A DNA stretch of 64,000 nucleotides from Streptomyces caatingaensis (GTDB lineage: Bacteria > Actinomycetota > Actinomycetes > Streptomycetales > Streptomycetaceae). The DNA is taken from assembly GCF_001187435.1 (NCBI RefSeq), contig NZ_LFXA01000018.1:558001-622000 (forward strand). The letters are read 5' to 3'. The notes below the pieces were generated by a model. It saw only the letters and a list, made by a program, of their open reading frames with translations. It made no database searches and had not been told where the DNA came from. The position numbers and the translations under genes were made by a program. Shown here one piece after another: positions 23,434 to 31,686 of the stretch. How positions within the stretch are numbered: the stretch's first letter is position 1; each line of letters opens with the position of its first letter.

Positions 23434-23449
23434 CGGGGGGCGCGGCGCG

Positions 23450-24529
23450 TCACAAGGTGATCGTCCGGCCCTGCTCCGCCGACCGCTTGGCCGCCTCCAG
23501 GACGCGCAGCGTCGTCGCGGTCTCGGCCGCCGTGACGGGCGGTGCGCCGCCGTCGCGGAGGGCGCGGGCGACGGCCGCGTAGTAGGCGGGGTAGTCGCCG
23601 GGGAGCGTGGGGAAGGGTTCGCCGCCGCCGGTCAGGGGGGACTCGCCGGCGCCGAGCCGGCCCCAGGCGGGCTGCGGTTCGGCGCCCCACGGGCCGTCCC
23701 CCGGCCGCAGGCCCTCGCGGAGGGCGGCCTCCTGGGGGTCGAGGCCGTACTTGACGTACCCCGCGTCGGTGCCCAGGGCCCGGAAGCGCGGGCCGAGTTG
23801 GGCGGTGACGGCGCTCATCCACAGGTGGGAGCGGACGCCGCCGGCGTGCCGGAGGGCGATGAAGGTGTCGTCGTCCGCCTCGGCGCCCGGGCGGCGCACG
23901 TCGGACTCGGCGTAGACGGTCTCGGGCGGGCCGAAGAGGGCGACGGCCTGGTCGACCAGGTGGCTGCCCAGGTCGTAGAGGATGCCGCCGACTTCGGCCG
24001 GGTCGCCGGACTCGCGCCAGCCGCCCTTGGGGTTCGGGCGCCAGCGCTCGAAGCGGGACTCGAAGCGCAGGACGCGGCCGAGGGCCCCGTCCTCGACCAG
24101 CTTCCGGACGGTGCGGAAGTCGCCGTCCCAGCGGCGGTTCTGGAACGGGCTGAGCAGCAGGCCGCGTTCGGTGGCGAGCGCGTCCAGCGCCTCCGCCTCG
24201 GCGGCGGTCGCGGCGAGCGGCTTGTCGACGACGACCGGGAGGCCGGCCTCCAGCGCGCGGTGGGCGAGCGGGACGTGGGTGCGGTTGGGGGAGGCGACGA
24301 CGACCAGGTCGAGGCCGTCGCCGGCGGCCCGGTCGAAGAGTTCGTCCGGGGAGGCGGCGATCCGGGTGCCGGGGTGCTCGGCGCGCACCTGGCGCTGTCG
24401 TTCGGGGTTGGCGGTGACGACCGTGTCGAGGGCGAGATCCGGGGTGGCGGCGATCAGCGGGGCGTGGAAGAAGGAGCCCGCTGTGCCGTATCCGATGAGG
24501 CCGACGCGGAGGGGGGTGCCGGTGTCCAT
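23450..24529 (-). CDS. Gfo/Idh/MocA family NAD(P)-dependent oxidoreductase
   Basis: A 359-residue dehydrogenase. The N-terminal Rossmann fold has RVGLIGYGTAGSFFHAPLI, a VVVASPNRTHVPLA strand-turn and the EKP-like VVVDKPLA containing the catalytic Lys; the C-terminal GFO/IDH/MocA domain includes FQNRRWDGDF and GGILYDLGSHLVDQA with the substrate-binding Asp/His. ATG 24529 gives the standard length. Members oxidise sugars, inositols or related polyols with NAD(P). It is a single gene with no transport or catabolic neighbours, so the substrate is unknown. Confidence 0.92.
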   Translation of the reverse strand: MDTGTPLRVGLIGYGTAGSFFHAPLIAATPDLALDTVVTANPERQRQVRAEHPGTRIAASPDELFDRAAGDGLDLVVVASPNRTHVPLAHRALEAGLPVVVDKPLAATAAEAEALDALATERGLLLSPFQNRRWDGDFRTVRKLVEDGALGRVLRFESRFERWRPNPKGGWRESGDPAEVGGILYDLGSHLVDQAVALFGPPETVYAESDVRRPGAEADDDTFIALRHAGGVRSHLWMSAVTAQLGPRFRALGTDAGYVKYGLDPQEAALREGLRPGDGPWGAEPQPAWGRLGAGESPLTGGGEPFPTLPGDYPAYYAAVARALRDGGAPPVTAAETATTLRVLEAAKRSAEQGRTITL

Positions 24530-24714
24530 GGTCGTCACTGTGGCATACGGCGCCGGGCGTTCCGGAGGCGGGGAGTCCACCTGCCGGGCGCGGGGGCGCA
24601 CCCGTCCGTCACTCGTCCGAGCGAAGGGATTGCACCCTTACGGACCGATTGGTCGTCACTCGCGTTGTTCCTTGAGTGATGTCCCTTTCGTCGAGCTCGT
24701 CAAGAGGAACCGCC

Positions 24715-25026
24715 ATGAGATCCGCCCTGGTCGCCGTCCCGGCCGCCGTCCTGCTCGTCTTCCTCACCCCCTCCCCGGCGGACGCCGTCCAGCACGGGAT
24801 CAGCCGGACGTTCACCGTCCCCACGGCGCGGACCGCCACGCACACGATCTACTGTCCGGGCCGGGAGCACGTGCACAGCGGCGGGGCCCAGATCAGCCCG
24901 CCCGGCCGGAACTACATGGCCAGCACCCACCCGACGGAGGACCGGAAGGGATGGTCGGTGACCACCGCGCCGTTCCCCGGCACGCACGAGGGGCGCACCG
25001 TCACCCTTTACGCCCTGTGCGCCTGA
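24715..25026 (+). CDS. Small secreted protein
   Basis: A 103-residue exported protein from ATG 24715 with AGAGGAA at 24703-24709. The signal peptide (MRSALVAVPAAVLLVFLTP) likely ends at ADA before VQHGISR. The mature ~80 residues contain Cys in IYCPGRE and at the very C-terminus (YALCA), a likely single disulfide, and a THTIYCPGREHVHSGGAQI segment resembling small beta-rich surface proteins. No catalytic motif. It precedes the wall-anchored gene at 25140. Confidence 0.68.
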   Translation: MRSALVAVPAAVLLVFLTPSPADAVQHGISRTFTVPTARTATHTIYCPGREHVHSGGAQISPPGRNYMASTHPTEDRKGWSVTTAPFPGTHEGRTVTLYALCA

Positions 25027-25139
25027 GGCGCGCCTCCGCCCAACGGGCGGAATCCGGCGGCCGGCCGGGGGACTTCCCGCCGTGTCGGTCGTCGTCCGGC
25101 GCCGGGGCGGGGACGGGTCCGGCGACGAAAGGTTTCAGG

Positions 25140-25997
25140 ATGCCGCTGATCCGTGTGCTGAGGACGGCCGCCGCCGGCGCTCTCGCGCTGTGCGCCCTTC
25201 CGGCCCCCGCCTCGGCCGCCGACCGGCCCCCGTGCGGTGACCCGGGCAGCCGGGACTTCCCGATCGTCTCCCGGCTGAGCGGCGGTCCCGCCGTCTACGA
25301 GCGCGGGGCCGACGGGCCGGCCTGGGAGCTGGACCTGAGGAACGTCACCGGCGTCGGGTGCCGGGCCGTGCATCCCGTCGTGGTGCTGGCGGACCGGGGG
25401 CGGGCGCTGCGGCCGCAGGACGTGCGCATGTCGTTCTACGACCGGGAGGGGGCGCGGTGGCGGCCGGTCCGCTTCGAGCGGACGGAGGAGGCGGAGAACG
25501 TCGGTGTCCTGGACGGCCGTTCGCCGGACTTCCACGGCTTCGACGTCCCCGCGCACCGGAGCGTGGTCGTGCCGCTGCGGCTGGGGTTCGCGGAGGGGGC
25601 CCCGGAGGGGACCGTCACGGCGAACGTCGCGGCCGTGCAGCGGAGGGGGGAGGACGGCGCGTGGGTCGGGGAGTCGGAGGACTACACCTTCGTGGTCGGC
25701 TCGCCGCCCGCCGGCGGCCCGGCCGTTCCCGGGCCCACGCCACGGGCGGGCCTCCCGGCCGGGGGACCGCCGCCGGTGCTGGCGGACACCGGGGTGCGGG
25801 GCGTCGGGCCGGTGGTGGTCGGGGTGCTGGCCGTGGGGTGTCTGGGGGGCGGGGTGGGACTGGTGCTGTGGGCGCGGCGGATGCGGCGTCAGGGCGCCAC
25901 GGGGGGTGCGCCCCGCCGGCCGTCCCGGACCCGTGCCGCCGCGCACGCGCGGCCGGGGGCCGCCGGCGCCCGGAAGAACGCCCCGGGGGCTGACTAG
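25140..25997 (+). CDS. Cell-wall-anchored surface protein with LAXTG-type sortase signal
   Basis: 285 residues. A signal peptide ending ASA at about residue 26 is followed by a beta-rich extracytoplasmic domain with two Cys (RPPCGDPG, GVGCRAV), a Pro/Gly-rich linker, the motif LADTG at 214-218, a hydrophobic helix at about 222-244 and a basic tail (RRMRRQ). LAXTG is the form recognised by Streptomyces class E sortases, so covalent wall attachment is expected. A class F sortase gene lies 1.7 kb downstream, but whether it acts on this protein is unknown. The C-terminal Arg/Ala-rich extension past the basic anchor is unusually long. Confidence 0.75.
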   Translation: MPLIRVLRTAAAGALALCALPAPASAADRPPCGDPGSRDFPIVSRLSGGPAVYERGADGPAWELDLRNVTGVGCRAVHPVVVLADRGRALRPQDVRMSFYDREGARWRPVRFERTEEAENVGVLDGRSPDFHGFDVPAHRSVVVPLRLGFAEGAPEGTVTANVAAVQRRGEDGAWVGESEDYTFVVGSPPAGGPAVPGPTPRAGLPAGGPPPVLADTGVRGVGPVVVGVLAVGCLGGGVGLVLWARRMRRQGATGGAPRRPSRTRAAAHARPGAAGARKNAPGAD

Positions 25998-26092
25998 GCT
26001 GGAAGGTGCCGGGGCGGCGGGCGAGCCCTGCCGTCCCGGTTCATCAGGCGCCCCCGGCCCCCGGAGGGGCAGTACCGGCAGGAGTTCCGCAC

Positions 26093-26872
26093 GTGGCAGA
26101 GCGCAAGCCCATCGAATCCTGGCTCACCGACATGGACGGTGTGCTGATGCACGAAGGCATCCCGGTGCCGGGTGCGGACACCTTCATAAAGAAGCTCCGC
26201 GAGTCCGGCCGGCCGTTCCTCGTGCTGACCAACAACTCCATCTACACCCCGCGCGACCTGCACGCCCGCCTCCAGCGGATCGGCCTGGACGTCCCCGCGG
26301 CCAGCATCTGGACCTCGGCCCTGGCCACCGCCCAGTTCCTGGACGACCAGCGGCCCGGCGGCACCGCCTACGTCATCGGCGAGGCCGGTCTGACCACCGC
26401 GCTGCACGACGTCGGTTACGTCCTCACCGACGCCGAGCCCGACTACGTCGTGCTGGGCGAGACGCGCACGTACTCCTTCGAGGCGCTCACCAAGGCCATC
26501 CGGCTGATCAACAACGGCGCCCGGTTCATCGCCACCAACCCCGACGAGACCGGCCCGTCCGCCGAGGGCGCCCTTCCCGCCACCGGCTCCGTCGCCGCCC
26601 TGATCACCAAGGCCACCGGCCGCGAGCCCTACTTCGTCGGCAAGCCCAACCCGCTGATGATGCGCTCCGGGCTCAACATGATCGGCGCCCACTCCGAGAC
26701 CAGCGCCATGATCGGCGACCGGATGGACACCGACGTCCTCGCCGGGCTGGAGGCCGGCATGGAGACCTTCCTGGTGCTCACGGGACTGACGACACCGGAC
26801 GAGGTCGAGCGGTACCCCTTCCGCCCCTCGCGGGTCGTCGACTCCATCGCGGATCTCGTCGGCCTGGTGTGA
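26093..26872 (+). CDS. HAD-superfamily IIA phosphatase (NagD/pNPPase type)
   Basis: A 259-residue phosphatase from GTG 26093 with GGAG eight bases upstream. Motif I is LTDMDGVL with nucleophile Asp13 and Asp15, motif II FLVLTNNS, motif III GKPNPLMM and motif IV IGDRMDTDVLAG. The C2-type cap (DVPAASIWTSALATAQFL to TNPDETGP) marks subfamily IIA, which dephosphorylates small sugar or nucleotide phosphates such as UMP or glycerol phosphate. Cytoplasmic. Single gene; the terminator region carries short tandem repeats. Confidence 0.93.
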   Translation: MAERKPIESWLTDMDGVLMHEGIPVPGADTFIKKLRESGRPFLVLTNNSIYTPRDLHARLQRIGLDVPAASIWTSALATAQFLDDQRPGGTAYVIGEAGLTTALHDVGYVLTDAEPDYVVLGETRTYSFEALTKAIRLINNGARFIATNPDETGPSAEGALPATGSVAALITKATGREPYFVGKPNPLMMRSGLNMIGAHSETSAMIGDRMDTDVLAGLEAGMETFLVLTGLTTPDEVERYPFRPSRVVDSIADLVGLV

Positions 26873-26889
26873 GGCGGGCCCGACGCGGA

Positions 26890-26933
26890 AGTGATCCGGG
26901 AGCGACCCGGGGGTGACCCGGGAGTGACCCGAG
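26890..26933 (+). repeat. Four tandem 11-bp repeats
   Basis: Units of consensus RGYGACCCGGG start at 26890, 26901, 26912 and 26923, beginning 17 bases after the HAD gene stop. Only one to three differences between units; no known function. Confidence 0.7.
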
Positions 26934-27042
26934 CGGACGGCACGCGCATCCGGATCCGTCACCGATCGGAGTAACGGGCGCACGGAGCGGATGCGCGGCC
27001 CGTCCCCGCCGGGTGAACCTCTGAGGTGTCAGGAGGTTCACC

Positions 27043-27642
27043 ATGGTTTCAGTCCGCTCCGCACTCTGCGGCGCGCTGACGGTGGTCGCCGTCGGTACCG
27101 CCCCTGCCCATGCCCTCGACGATCCCCCGGCCACCCGCACGGGAACGGTCGAACTCGTTCCCGTCACCAGCAGACCCGGAGCCGACGTGCAGGTGCGCGT
27201 CTCGGGGTGCGCCGGCGACCGCGCCACGGCCGTCTCGGAGGCGTTCGTGACCGATGCCCGGCTCGCCCGCGACACCACCGGCCACTTCGCCGAGGCCACC
27301 GTCCGCTCCACCACGTCCGCCGGCACCTACCCCGTCCGCGTCAGCTGCGACGGCCGCGAGGACGTCGCCGAGGGCGTGCTGACCGTCGTCCCCGACGCGG
27401 TGCCCGACGGCCGCGACGGCCACGCCGCCCTCGGACGCGAGCACGAGAACGCCCAGGACCACGAGCACGAGCGCGAGCACGGCGTCCCCGTCGCCCCCGT
27501 GCCCGCGGGCGGCGGCGGCACCGCGCCGGCCGCCGCGGCCGGCACCCCCGGCACCCCCGGGCTCGTCCTCGGCGGCGCCGGCGTCCTGATCGCCGGCGGC
27601 CTGATCTGGTACCGCCGCCGCACCGACGCCGCCCGCCGGTGA
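27043..27642 (+). CDS. Secreted protein with C-terminal membrane anchor
   Basis: 199 residues. A signal peptide (SVRSALCGALTVVAVGTAPAHA) is followed by an Ig-like beta domain (TVELVPVTSRPGADVQVRVSG with Cys in SGCAGD and RVSCDGR, probably a disulfide). Then come a His/Glu/Asp-rich stretch (ENAQDHEHEREHG), a Gly/Pro linker, a C-terminal helix (GLVLGGAGVLIAGGLIW) and the basic tail YRRRTDAARR. No LPXTG/LAXTG motif precedes the helix. The class F sortase gene starts 13 bases downstream, so this may be its functional partner. Confidence 0.75.
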   Translation: MVSVRSALCGALTVVAVGTAPAHALDDPPATRTGTVELVPVTSRPGADVQVRVSGCAGDRATAVSEAFVTDARLARDTTGHFAEATVRSTTSAGTYPVRVSCDGREDVAEGVLTVVPDAVPDGRDGHAALGREHENAQDHEHEREHGVPVAPVPAGGGGTAPAAAAGTPGTPGLVLGGAGVLIAGGLIWYRRRTDAARR

Positions 27643-27655
27643 ACGGCGCCCCGCC

Positions 27656-28318
27656 GTGGACGAAGCACGCGCCGGCGGCCGCGGCCGGCTCCTGATGGGA
27701 GCGGTCTGGGCCGCCCTGCTGTGCGCCCTGTGGCTGTGGGGACGCGCGGTCACCGAGGTGCCGTACGCCTCCTGGCCCGCCACCGGTGACCTCACCGCCG
27801 CGGGGCGCCCTCCCGTGCGCGAACTCCCGCCGCCGCACGCCCCGTTGGCCCCCGCGCCGCCCCGCCTCCTGGCCATCCGGGCCATGGGCCTCAAGGCCCC
27901 CGTCGAGGCCCACGGCCTCACCCGCGAGGGCGCCGCGGAACCCCCGCCCTACGACCGGGCCGGCGCCGTCGCCTGGTACCGGGGCGGCCCCCAGCCCGGC
28001 AGCACCGGCGCGGCCGTCCTCGTCGGCCACGTCGACACCGACCGGGCACCGGCGGTCTTCTACCGGCTCGGCGACCTGCGGCGCGGCGAGACCGTCACCG
28101 TCGACCGCGCCGACGGCACCACCGCCGAGTTCACCGTCGACGACGTCACCGTCGTCGGCAAGGACCACTTCGACCCCGGCCGGGTCTACGGGCCGCACGC
28201 CCCCGGCCGGGCCGAACTCCGCCTGATCACCTGCGGCGGCGACTACGACCACGCCCGCCGCGCCTACGACGCCAACGTGGTCGTCTCGGCCTACCTGACC
28301 GGAACCGGACCGGCGTGA
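27656..28318 (+). CDS. Class F sortase
   Basis: A 220-residue transpeptidase from GTG 27656. One N-terminal membrane helix (LLMGAVWAALLCALWLWG), a Pro-rich linker and the sortase barrel: AMGLKAPVEAHGL, GHVDTD with catalytic His125, RLGDLRRGETVTV, LITCGGDYD with catalytic Cys193 and Arg in HARRAYD. The compact form without extra helices fits actinobacterial class F. It shares an operon-like 13-base gap with the preceding anchored protein. Confidence 0.9.
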   Translation: MDEARAGGRGRLLMGAVWAALLCALWLWGRAVTEVPYASWPATGDLTAAGRPPVRELPPPHAPLAPAPPRLLAIRAMGLKAPVEAHGLTREGAAEPPPYDRAGAVAWYRGGPQPGSTGAAVLVGHVDTDRAPAVFYRLGDLRRGETVTVDRADGTTAEFTVDDVTVVGKDHFDPGRVYGPHAPGRAELRLITCGGDYDHARRAYDANVVVSAYLTGTGPA

Positions 28319-28482
28319 ACGGCCCCCGCGCCGCGCCTCCGGTGCTCCTTCAGAGCGATCCGCGGTCGTGTCATGAGATGACCGGCCCCGGCCGCGGACA
28401 CGGCTGTGCCAGCATGGGGGCGACCGGTCGTTGTCCCGCGGGGCGCCAGGCGCCCACGGAAGTACACCCCAAGGGGGAGCGG

Positions 28483-29544
28483 ATGTACGGCAGTCACACC
28501 GGCCACGCCCGTCGGGCCCGCGCGGTCCTCGCCCGGGCGGTCACCGCGGGAGCCCTGGTGCTCCTGGCCGGCTGCTCCTCCCCGGACACCGACTCCCCGG
28601 CCCCCGACGGATCCCCGCGGCCCGCCATCGCCTCCCCCTCCCAGCTCCCCCGGGCCCAGTCCCCGTACTGGGTCAACCCCGACGGGACCGCCGCCCGCCA
28701 GGCCGCCGAGCTGCGCAAGGCGGGCAAGGACCGGGACGCCGCGCTCATCGGCAGGATCGCCCAGCAGCCCGTCGCCGAGTGGATCGGCGTCGACGACCCC
28801 GAGAGCCAGACCCGCGGCTTCACCGAGGCCGCCGCCCGGGCCGACCGCGACGCGCTCCTCGTCCTCTACAACATCCCGCACCGCGACTGCGGCCAGTACT
28901 CCCAGGGCGGCGCCTCCGACGGGGACTCCTACCGCGCCTGGCTCGACCGCGCGGCCGCCGGCATCGGCGACCGCAGCGCCACGGTGATCCTGGAGCCGGA
29001 CGCGCTGCCGCACATGGAGGACGGCTGTACGCCGCAGCAGTTCCACGAGGAGCGGTACGCGCTGCTGAAGGAGGCCGTCCGCAAGCTGAAGTCGCTGCCG
29101 CGCACGAAGGTGTACCTCGACGCGGGGAACCCCAACTGGATCACTCCCGCGGCCCGGATGGCCGAGCCGCTGCGGCGCGCCGGCATCGACCGCGCCGACG
29201 GCTTCGCCCTCAACGTCTCCAACTTCCAGACGACGCGCGACAGCAAGGAGTACGGGCGGGCCCTCTCCGCCCTCGTCGGCGACAAGCACTTCGTCATCGA
29301 CACCAGCCGGAACGGGAACGGGCCGCTGGCCGAGTCGGGGGGCGATCACGAGAAGGCGTGGTGCAATCCGGGGGGGAGGGCGCTGGGGGAGCCGCCGACT
29401 GTTCACACGGGTGACCGGCTCGTTGACGCCTACCTCTGGATCAAGCGGCCGGGGGAGTCGGACGGGGCGTGCAAGGGGGGGCCGGATGCGGGGGAGTGGT
29501 GGACGTCGTATGCGCTGGAGTTGGCGCGTAATGCGCGGTCGTGA
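28483..29544 (+). CDS. cslZ: GH6 endoglucanase-like lipoprotein (CslZ)
   Basis: 353 residues from ATG 28483, with AAGGGGGAG just upstream. The lipobox LLAGC puts the lipidated Cys at 31. The GH6 domain shows QPVAEWIGV, LVLYNIPHRDCGQYSQGGA with the proton-donor Asp, ATVILEPDALPHM, YLDAGNPNWI and NVSNFQTT. In S. coelicolor the GH6 gene next to glxA-cslA is cslZ, which cleaves a beta-glucan-type tip glycan. Here it converges on glxA with an inverted repeat between them. The 3' end carries G-runs but the frame keeps GH6 sequence (WWTSYALELARNA). Confidence 0.9.
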   Translation: MYGSHTGHARRARAVLARAVTAGALVLLAGCSSPDTDSPAPDGSPRPAIASPSQLPRAQSPYWVNPDGTAARQAAELRKAGKDRDAALIGRIAQQPVAEWIGVDDPESQTRGFTEAAARADRDALLVLYNIPHRDCGQYSQGGASDGDSYRAWLDRAAAGIGDRSATVILEPDALPHMEDGCTPQQFHEERYALLKEAVRKLKSLPRTKVYLDAGNPNWITPAARMAEPLRRAGIDRADGFALNVSNFQTTRDSKEYGRALSALVGDKHFVIDTSRNGNGPLAESGGDHEKAWCNPGGRALGEPPTVHTGDRLVDAYLWIKRPGESDGACKGGPDAGEWWTSYALELARNARS

Positions 29545-29559
29545 GGCGCGATGTGAGGA

Positions 29560-29708
29560 TGCCCCGGACCCGCCCTTTCACCGTTGCTCGCCGCGCTGCC
29601 GCGCGGGGGGCTGAAATCAGCCCGTCCGGCGTTCGAGGACCAACGCGGCGAAGGCGCGTTGCCCCGCGCGGGAGCGCGCGGAGACGGTGAAGGGGCGGGT
29701 CCGGGGCG
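29560..29708. repeat. Inverted-repeat intergenic block between cslZ and glxA
   Basis: Outer arms GGACCCGCCCTTTCACCGT (about 29566-29584) and ACGGTGAAGGGGCGGGTCC (about 29684-29702) are near-complementary. The centre carries TCAGCCCGTCCGGCG..GAGGAC, the inverse of which also occurs at 5690-5715. Parts match the last module of the dispersed element. Likely a bidirectional terminator for the two convergent genes. Confidence 0.7.
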
Positions 29709-29715
29709 AATCTCC

Positions 29716-31686
29716 CTACTTCTCCGCCGGAGGCACCCGCACCCACACCGCCTCCGACGGCGTGTCCTGATCGTCCACGACCACCAGCATGTACCAGCCC
29801 GGCGGCACCAGCGAAGGATCCTTCGGGAGGGTGACGGTCACCGAGGACGAACCCTCCCGCCTCATCTCCAGCGCGATGGACCGCTGTTCGACGTTGGTCA
29901 CATGCGTGAACGACCCCGGCCGGATCAGCCGCGCCTTCGCGACCGGCCGCGCGGACGAGACCCGGTACGACGCCCGCCCCCCGAGCTTCACGACCTGCGG
30001 CGCCGTGCTCCTGATCGCGGGACGGCCGTCGCGGAAGAGATACGGCGGGGTGTAGAGGTCGATCTGTTGCTGGAAGACGCCGGGCATCGTGTTGTCCTTG
30101 TCCCGGAAGAGGGAGTCGGAGCCGAAGGCCATGACGCGCCCGTCGGGCAGCAGCAGGGCACCCGAGTGGTAGTTGCGGCCGACGAGCGGATCGGCCACCG
30201 CGTGCGAGGAGTTGGTGCGCGGGTCGTAGATCTCGGCCCGGAGGACGTTGGAGTCGCTGCGCCCCCGGTAGTCACCGGAACCGTTGGTGGTGAGGACGGT
30301 GTCGTCGGGGAGGATGACGCTGCTGGGGTAGCGGGCCTTGGCGTAGAGGTCGGGCCCGTCCCGGAAGCGGGGGCGGTCCGTGTGCAGGTCCACGATCCGC
30401 GTCCGGGCGGTGGACTTCTTGTCCTCGCCGACCCCGCCGCCGCCGAGGACCATGTACCGCTGGTCCTGGGCGGGGGGCAGGAGGACGGACATGGACGTCT
30501 CCAGGACGTCCGGATCGCTGATGCCGGGGACGGGGATGAACGAGTTGTTCCCCAGGTCCCAGACGCCGGGCTCGCGGCCCTTGTCGGCCGGGCCGTAGCC
30601 CGCGTTGGAACCGGTGTAGAAGATCTTGCCCTTGTCGGTGAGGAAGAGGGCGGGGTAGGTCGGGAAGAAGCGCTCCTGCGGCAGGTAGCTCCACTTCTTG
30701 GTCTTCGGGTCGTAGATCTCGTTCTTCCCGGGGACGACCTGGCCGATCTCGTCGAGGCCGGAGACGGAGAGGACCCGGCCGTCCTGGAGGGTGGTCAGCG
30801 TCGGATACCACCGCGCCTCGTTCATCGGGTCGACGGTGACGTAGCGCTCGGCGACGGGGTCGAACTCGAAGGAATCCCTGATGCCTTGGAAGTCCTTCTT
30901 GTCGAACGACAGCTTGTTGGCGATGCCGTAGAAGTTGCGGGCGTCGTCGCCCTTGAGGCCGTCGATGCGGTAGTTGTCGGTGAGGCCGGTGGCGTACTCC
31001 TGGCCCTTCCTCAGGGCCTCGACGTAGACCCGGGCCGTGCTGACGGTGACCTTGACCTTGCCGTCCTTGCCCTGCTCCTTCTTGGCGCGCGGGACGAGCA
31101 CGGCGTCCTTGGACTCGAAGGACTTGCCGGTCTGCTTCCCGGTGAAGACCGTGCCGGCGGGGAAGGTCATCGGCTTGTCGGGGTTCTCGTTGTGGACGAC
31201 CATGAGGCCGCCGGCCTTGGTGACGTCGCCCTCCAGCTTCTCGTAGCGCTGGGTGCCGCCGGCGACGAGGAGCCGGCCGTCCGGCAGCTGGGTGTGGCCG
31301 GCGCAGAAGAGGTCCTTGGGGGTGGGGATGTCCTTGAAGGTGTTCGCCCTGGGGTCCCACAGGACCGTGCGGAAGGACTTCGCCTTGAAGTTGGCCGCGT
31401 TGTTGCCCGAGCCGGCGACGAGGAGCACCTTGCCGGTGTGGAGCAGGGCGGCGTGGATGGTGTTGATGCGGTACTCGTCGGGTACGTCCACGACCTCCCA
31501 GTGGCCGTTCTTCGCCTTGTAGCCCGGCTGGTTGATCTTGTACTCGTGGTACTGGCCGGAGGCGTAGCCCCAGATCGCCGGCCCGTTCATGCCCGCCAGG
31601 GCGAGCACGACCGCCGCACCGACCGCGGTGCGGCGGGTGCGGCGGCTGAGCAGGCGGTTCCGGAATTTCACGGTCCGGAGTCTCAT
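29716..31686 (-). CDS. glxA: GlxA, galactose oxidase-like radical copper oxidase
   Basis: 656 residues. An N-terminal basic region and one membrane helix (AVGAAVVLALAGMNGPAIWGY) keep it attached to the outer face of the membrane. Kelch-type propeller repeats (LPDGRLLVAGGT, QDGRVLSVSG, LPDGRVMAFGSD) carry the copper site: Cys128 in FCAGH (thioether partner of a Tyr), Tyr506-His507 in NYHSG, and His595 in SFTHVTN. Trp293 in EARWYPTL corresponds to the Trp stacked on the radical in S. lividans GlxA. It oxidises the CslA-made glycan at hyphal tips. Its ATG overlaps the cslA stop by 4 bases. Confidence 0.96.
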   Translation of the reverse strand: MRLRTVKFRNRLLSRRTRRTAVGAAVVLALAGMNGPAIWGYASGQYHEYKINQPGYKAKNGHWEVVDVPDEYRINTIHAALLHTGKVLLVAGSGNNAANFKAKSFRTVLWDPRANTFKDIPTPKDLFCAGHTQLPDGRLLVAGGTQRYEKLEGDVTKAGGLMVVHNENPDKPMTFPAGTVFTGKQTGKSFESKDAVLVPRAKKEQGKDGKVKVTVSTARVYVEALRKGQEYATGLTDNYRIDGLKGDDARNFYGIANKLSFDKKDFQGIRDSFEFDPVAERYVTVDPMNEARWYPTLTTLQDGRVLSVSGLDEIGQVVPGKNEIYDPKTKKWSYLPQERFFPTYPALFLTDKGKIFYTGSNAGYGPADKGREPGVWDLGNNSFIPVPGISDPDVLETSMSVLLPPAQDQRYMVLGGGGVGEDKKSTARTRIVDLHTDRPRFRDGPDLYAKARYPSSVILPDDTVLTTNGSGDYRGRSDSNVLRAEIYDPRTNSSHAVADPLVGRNYHSGALLLPDGRVMAFGSDSLFRDKDNTMPGVFQQQIDLYTPPYLFRDGRPAIRSTAPQVVKLGGRASYRVSSARPVAKARLIRPGSFTHVTNVEQRSIALEMRREGSSSVTVTLPKDPSLVPPGWYMLVVVDDQDTPSEAVWVRVPPAEK

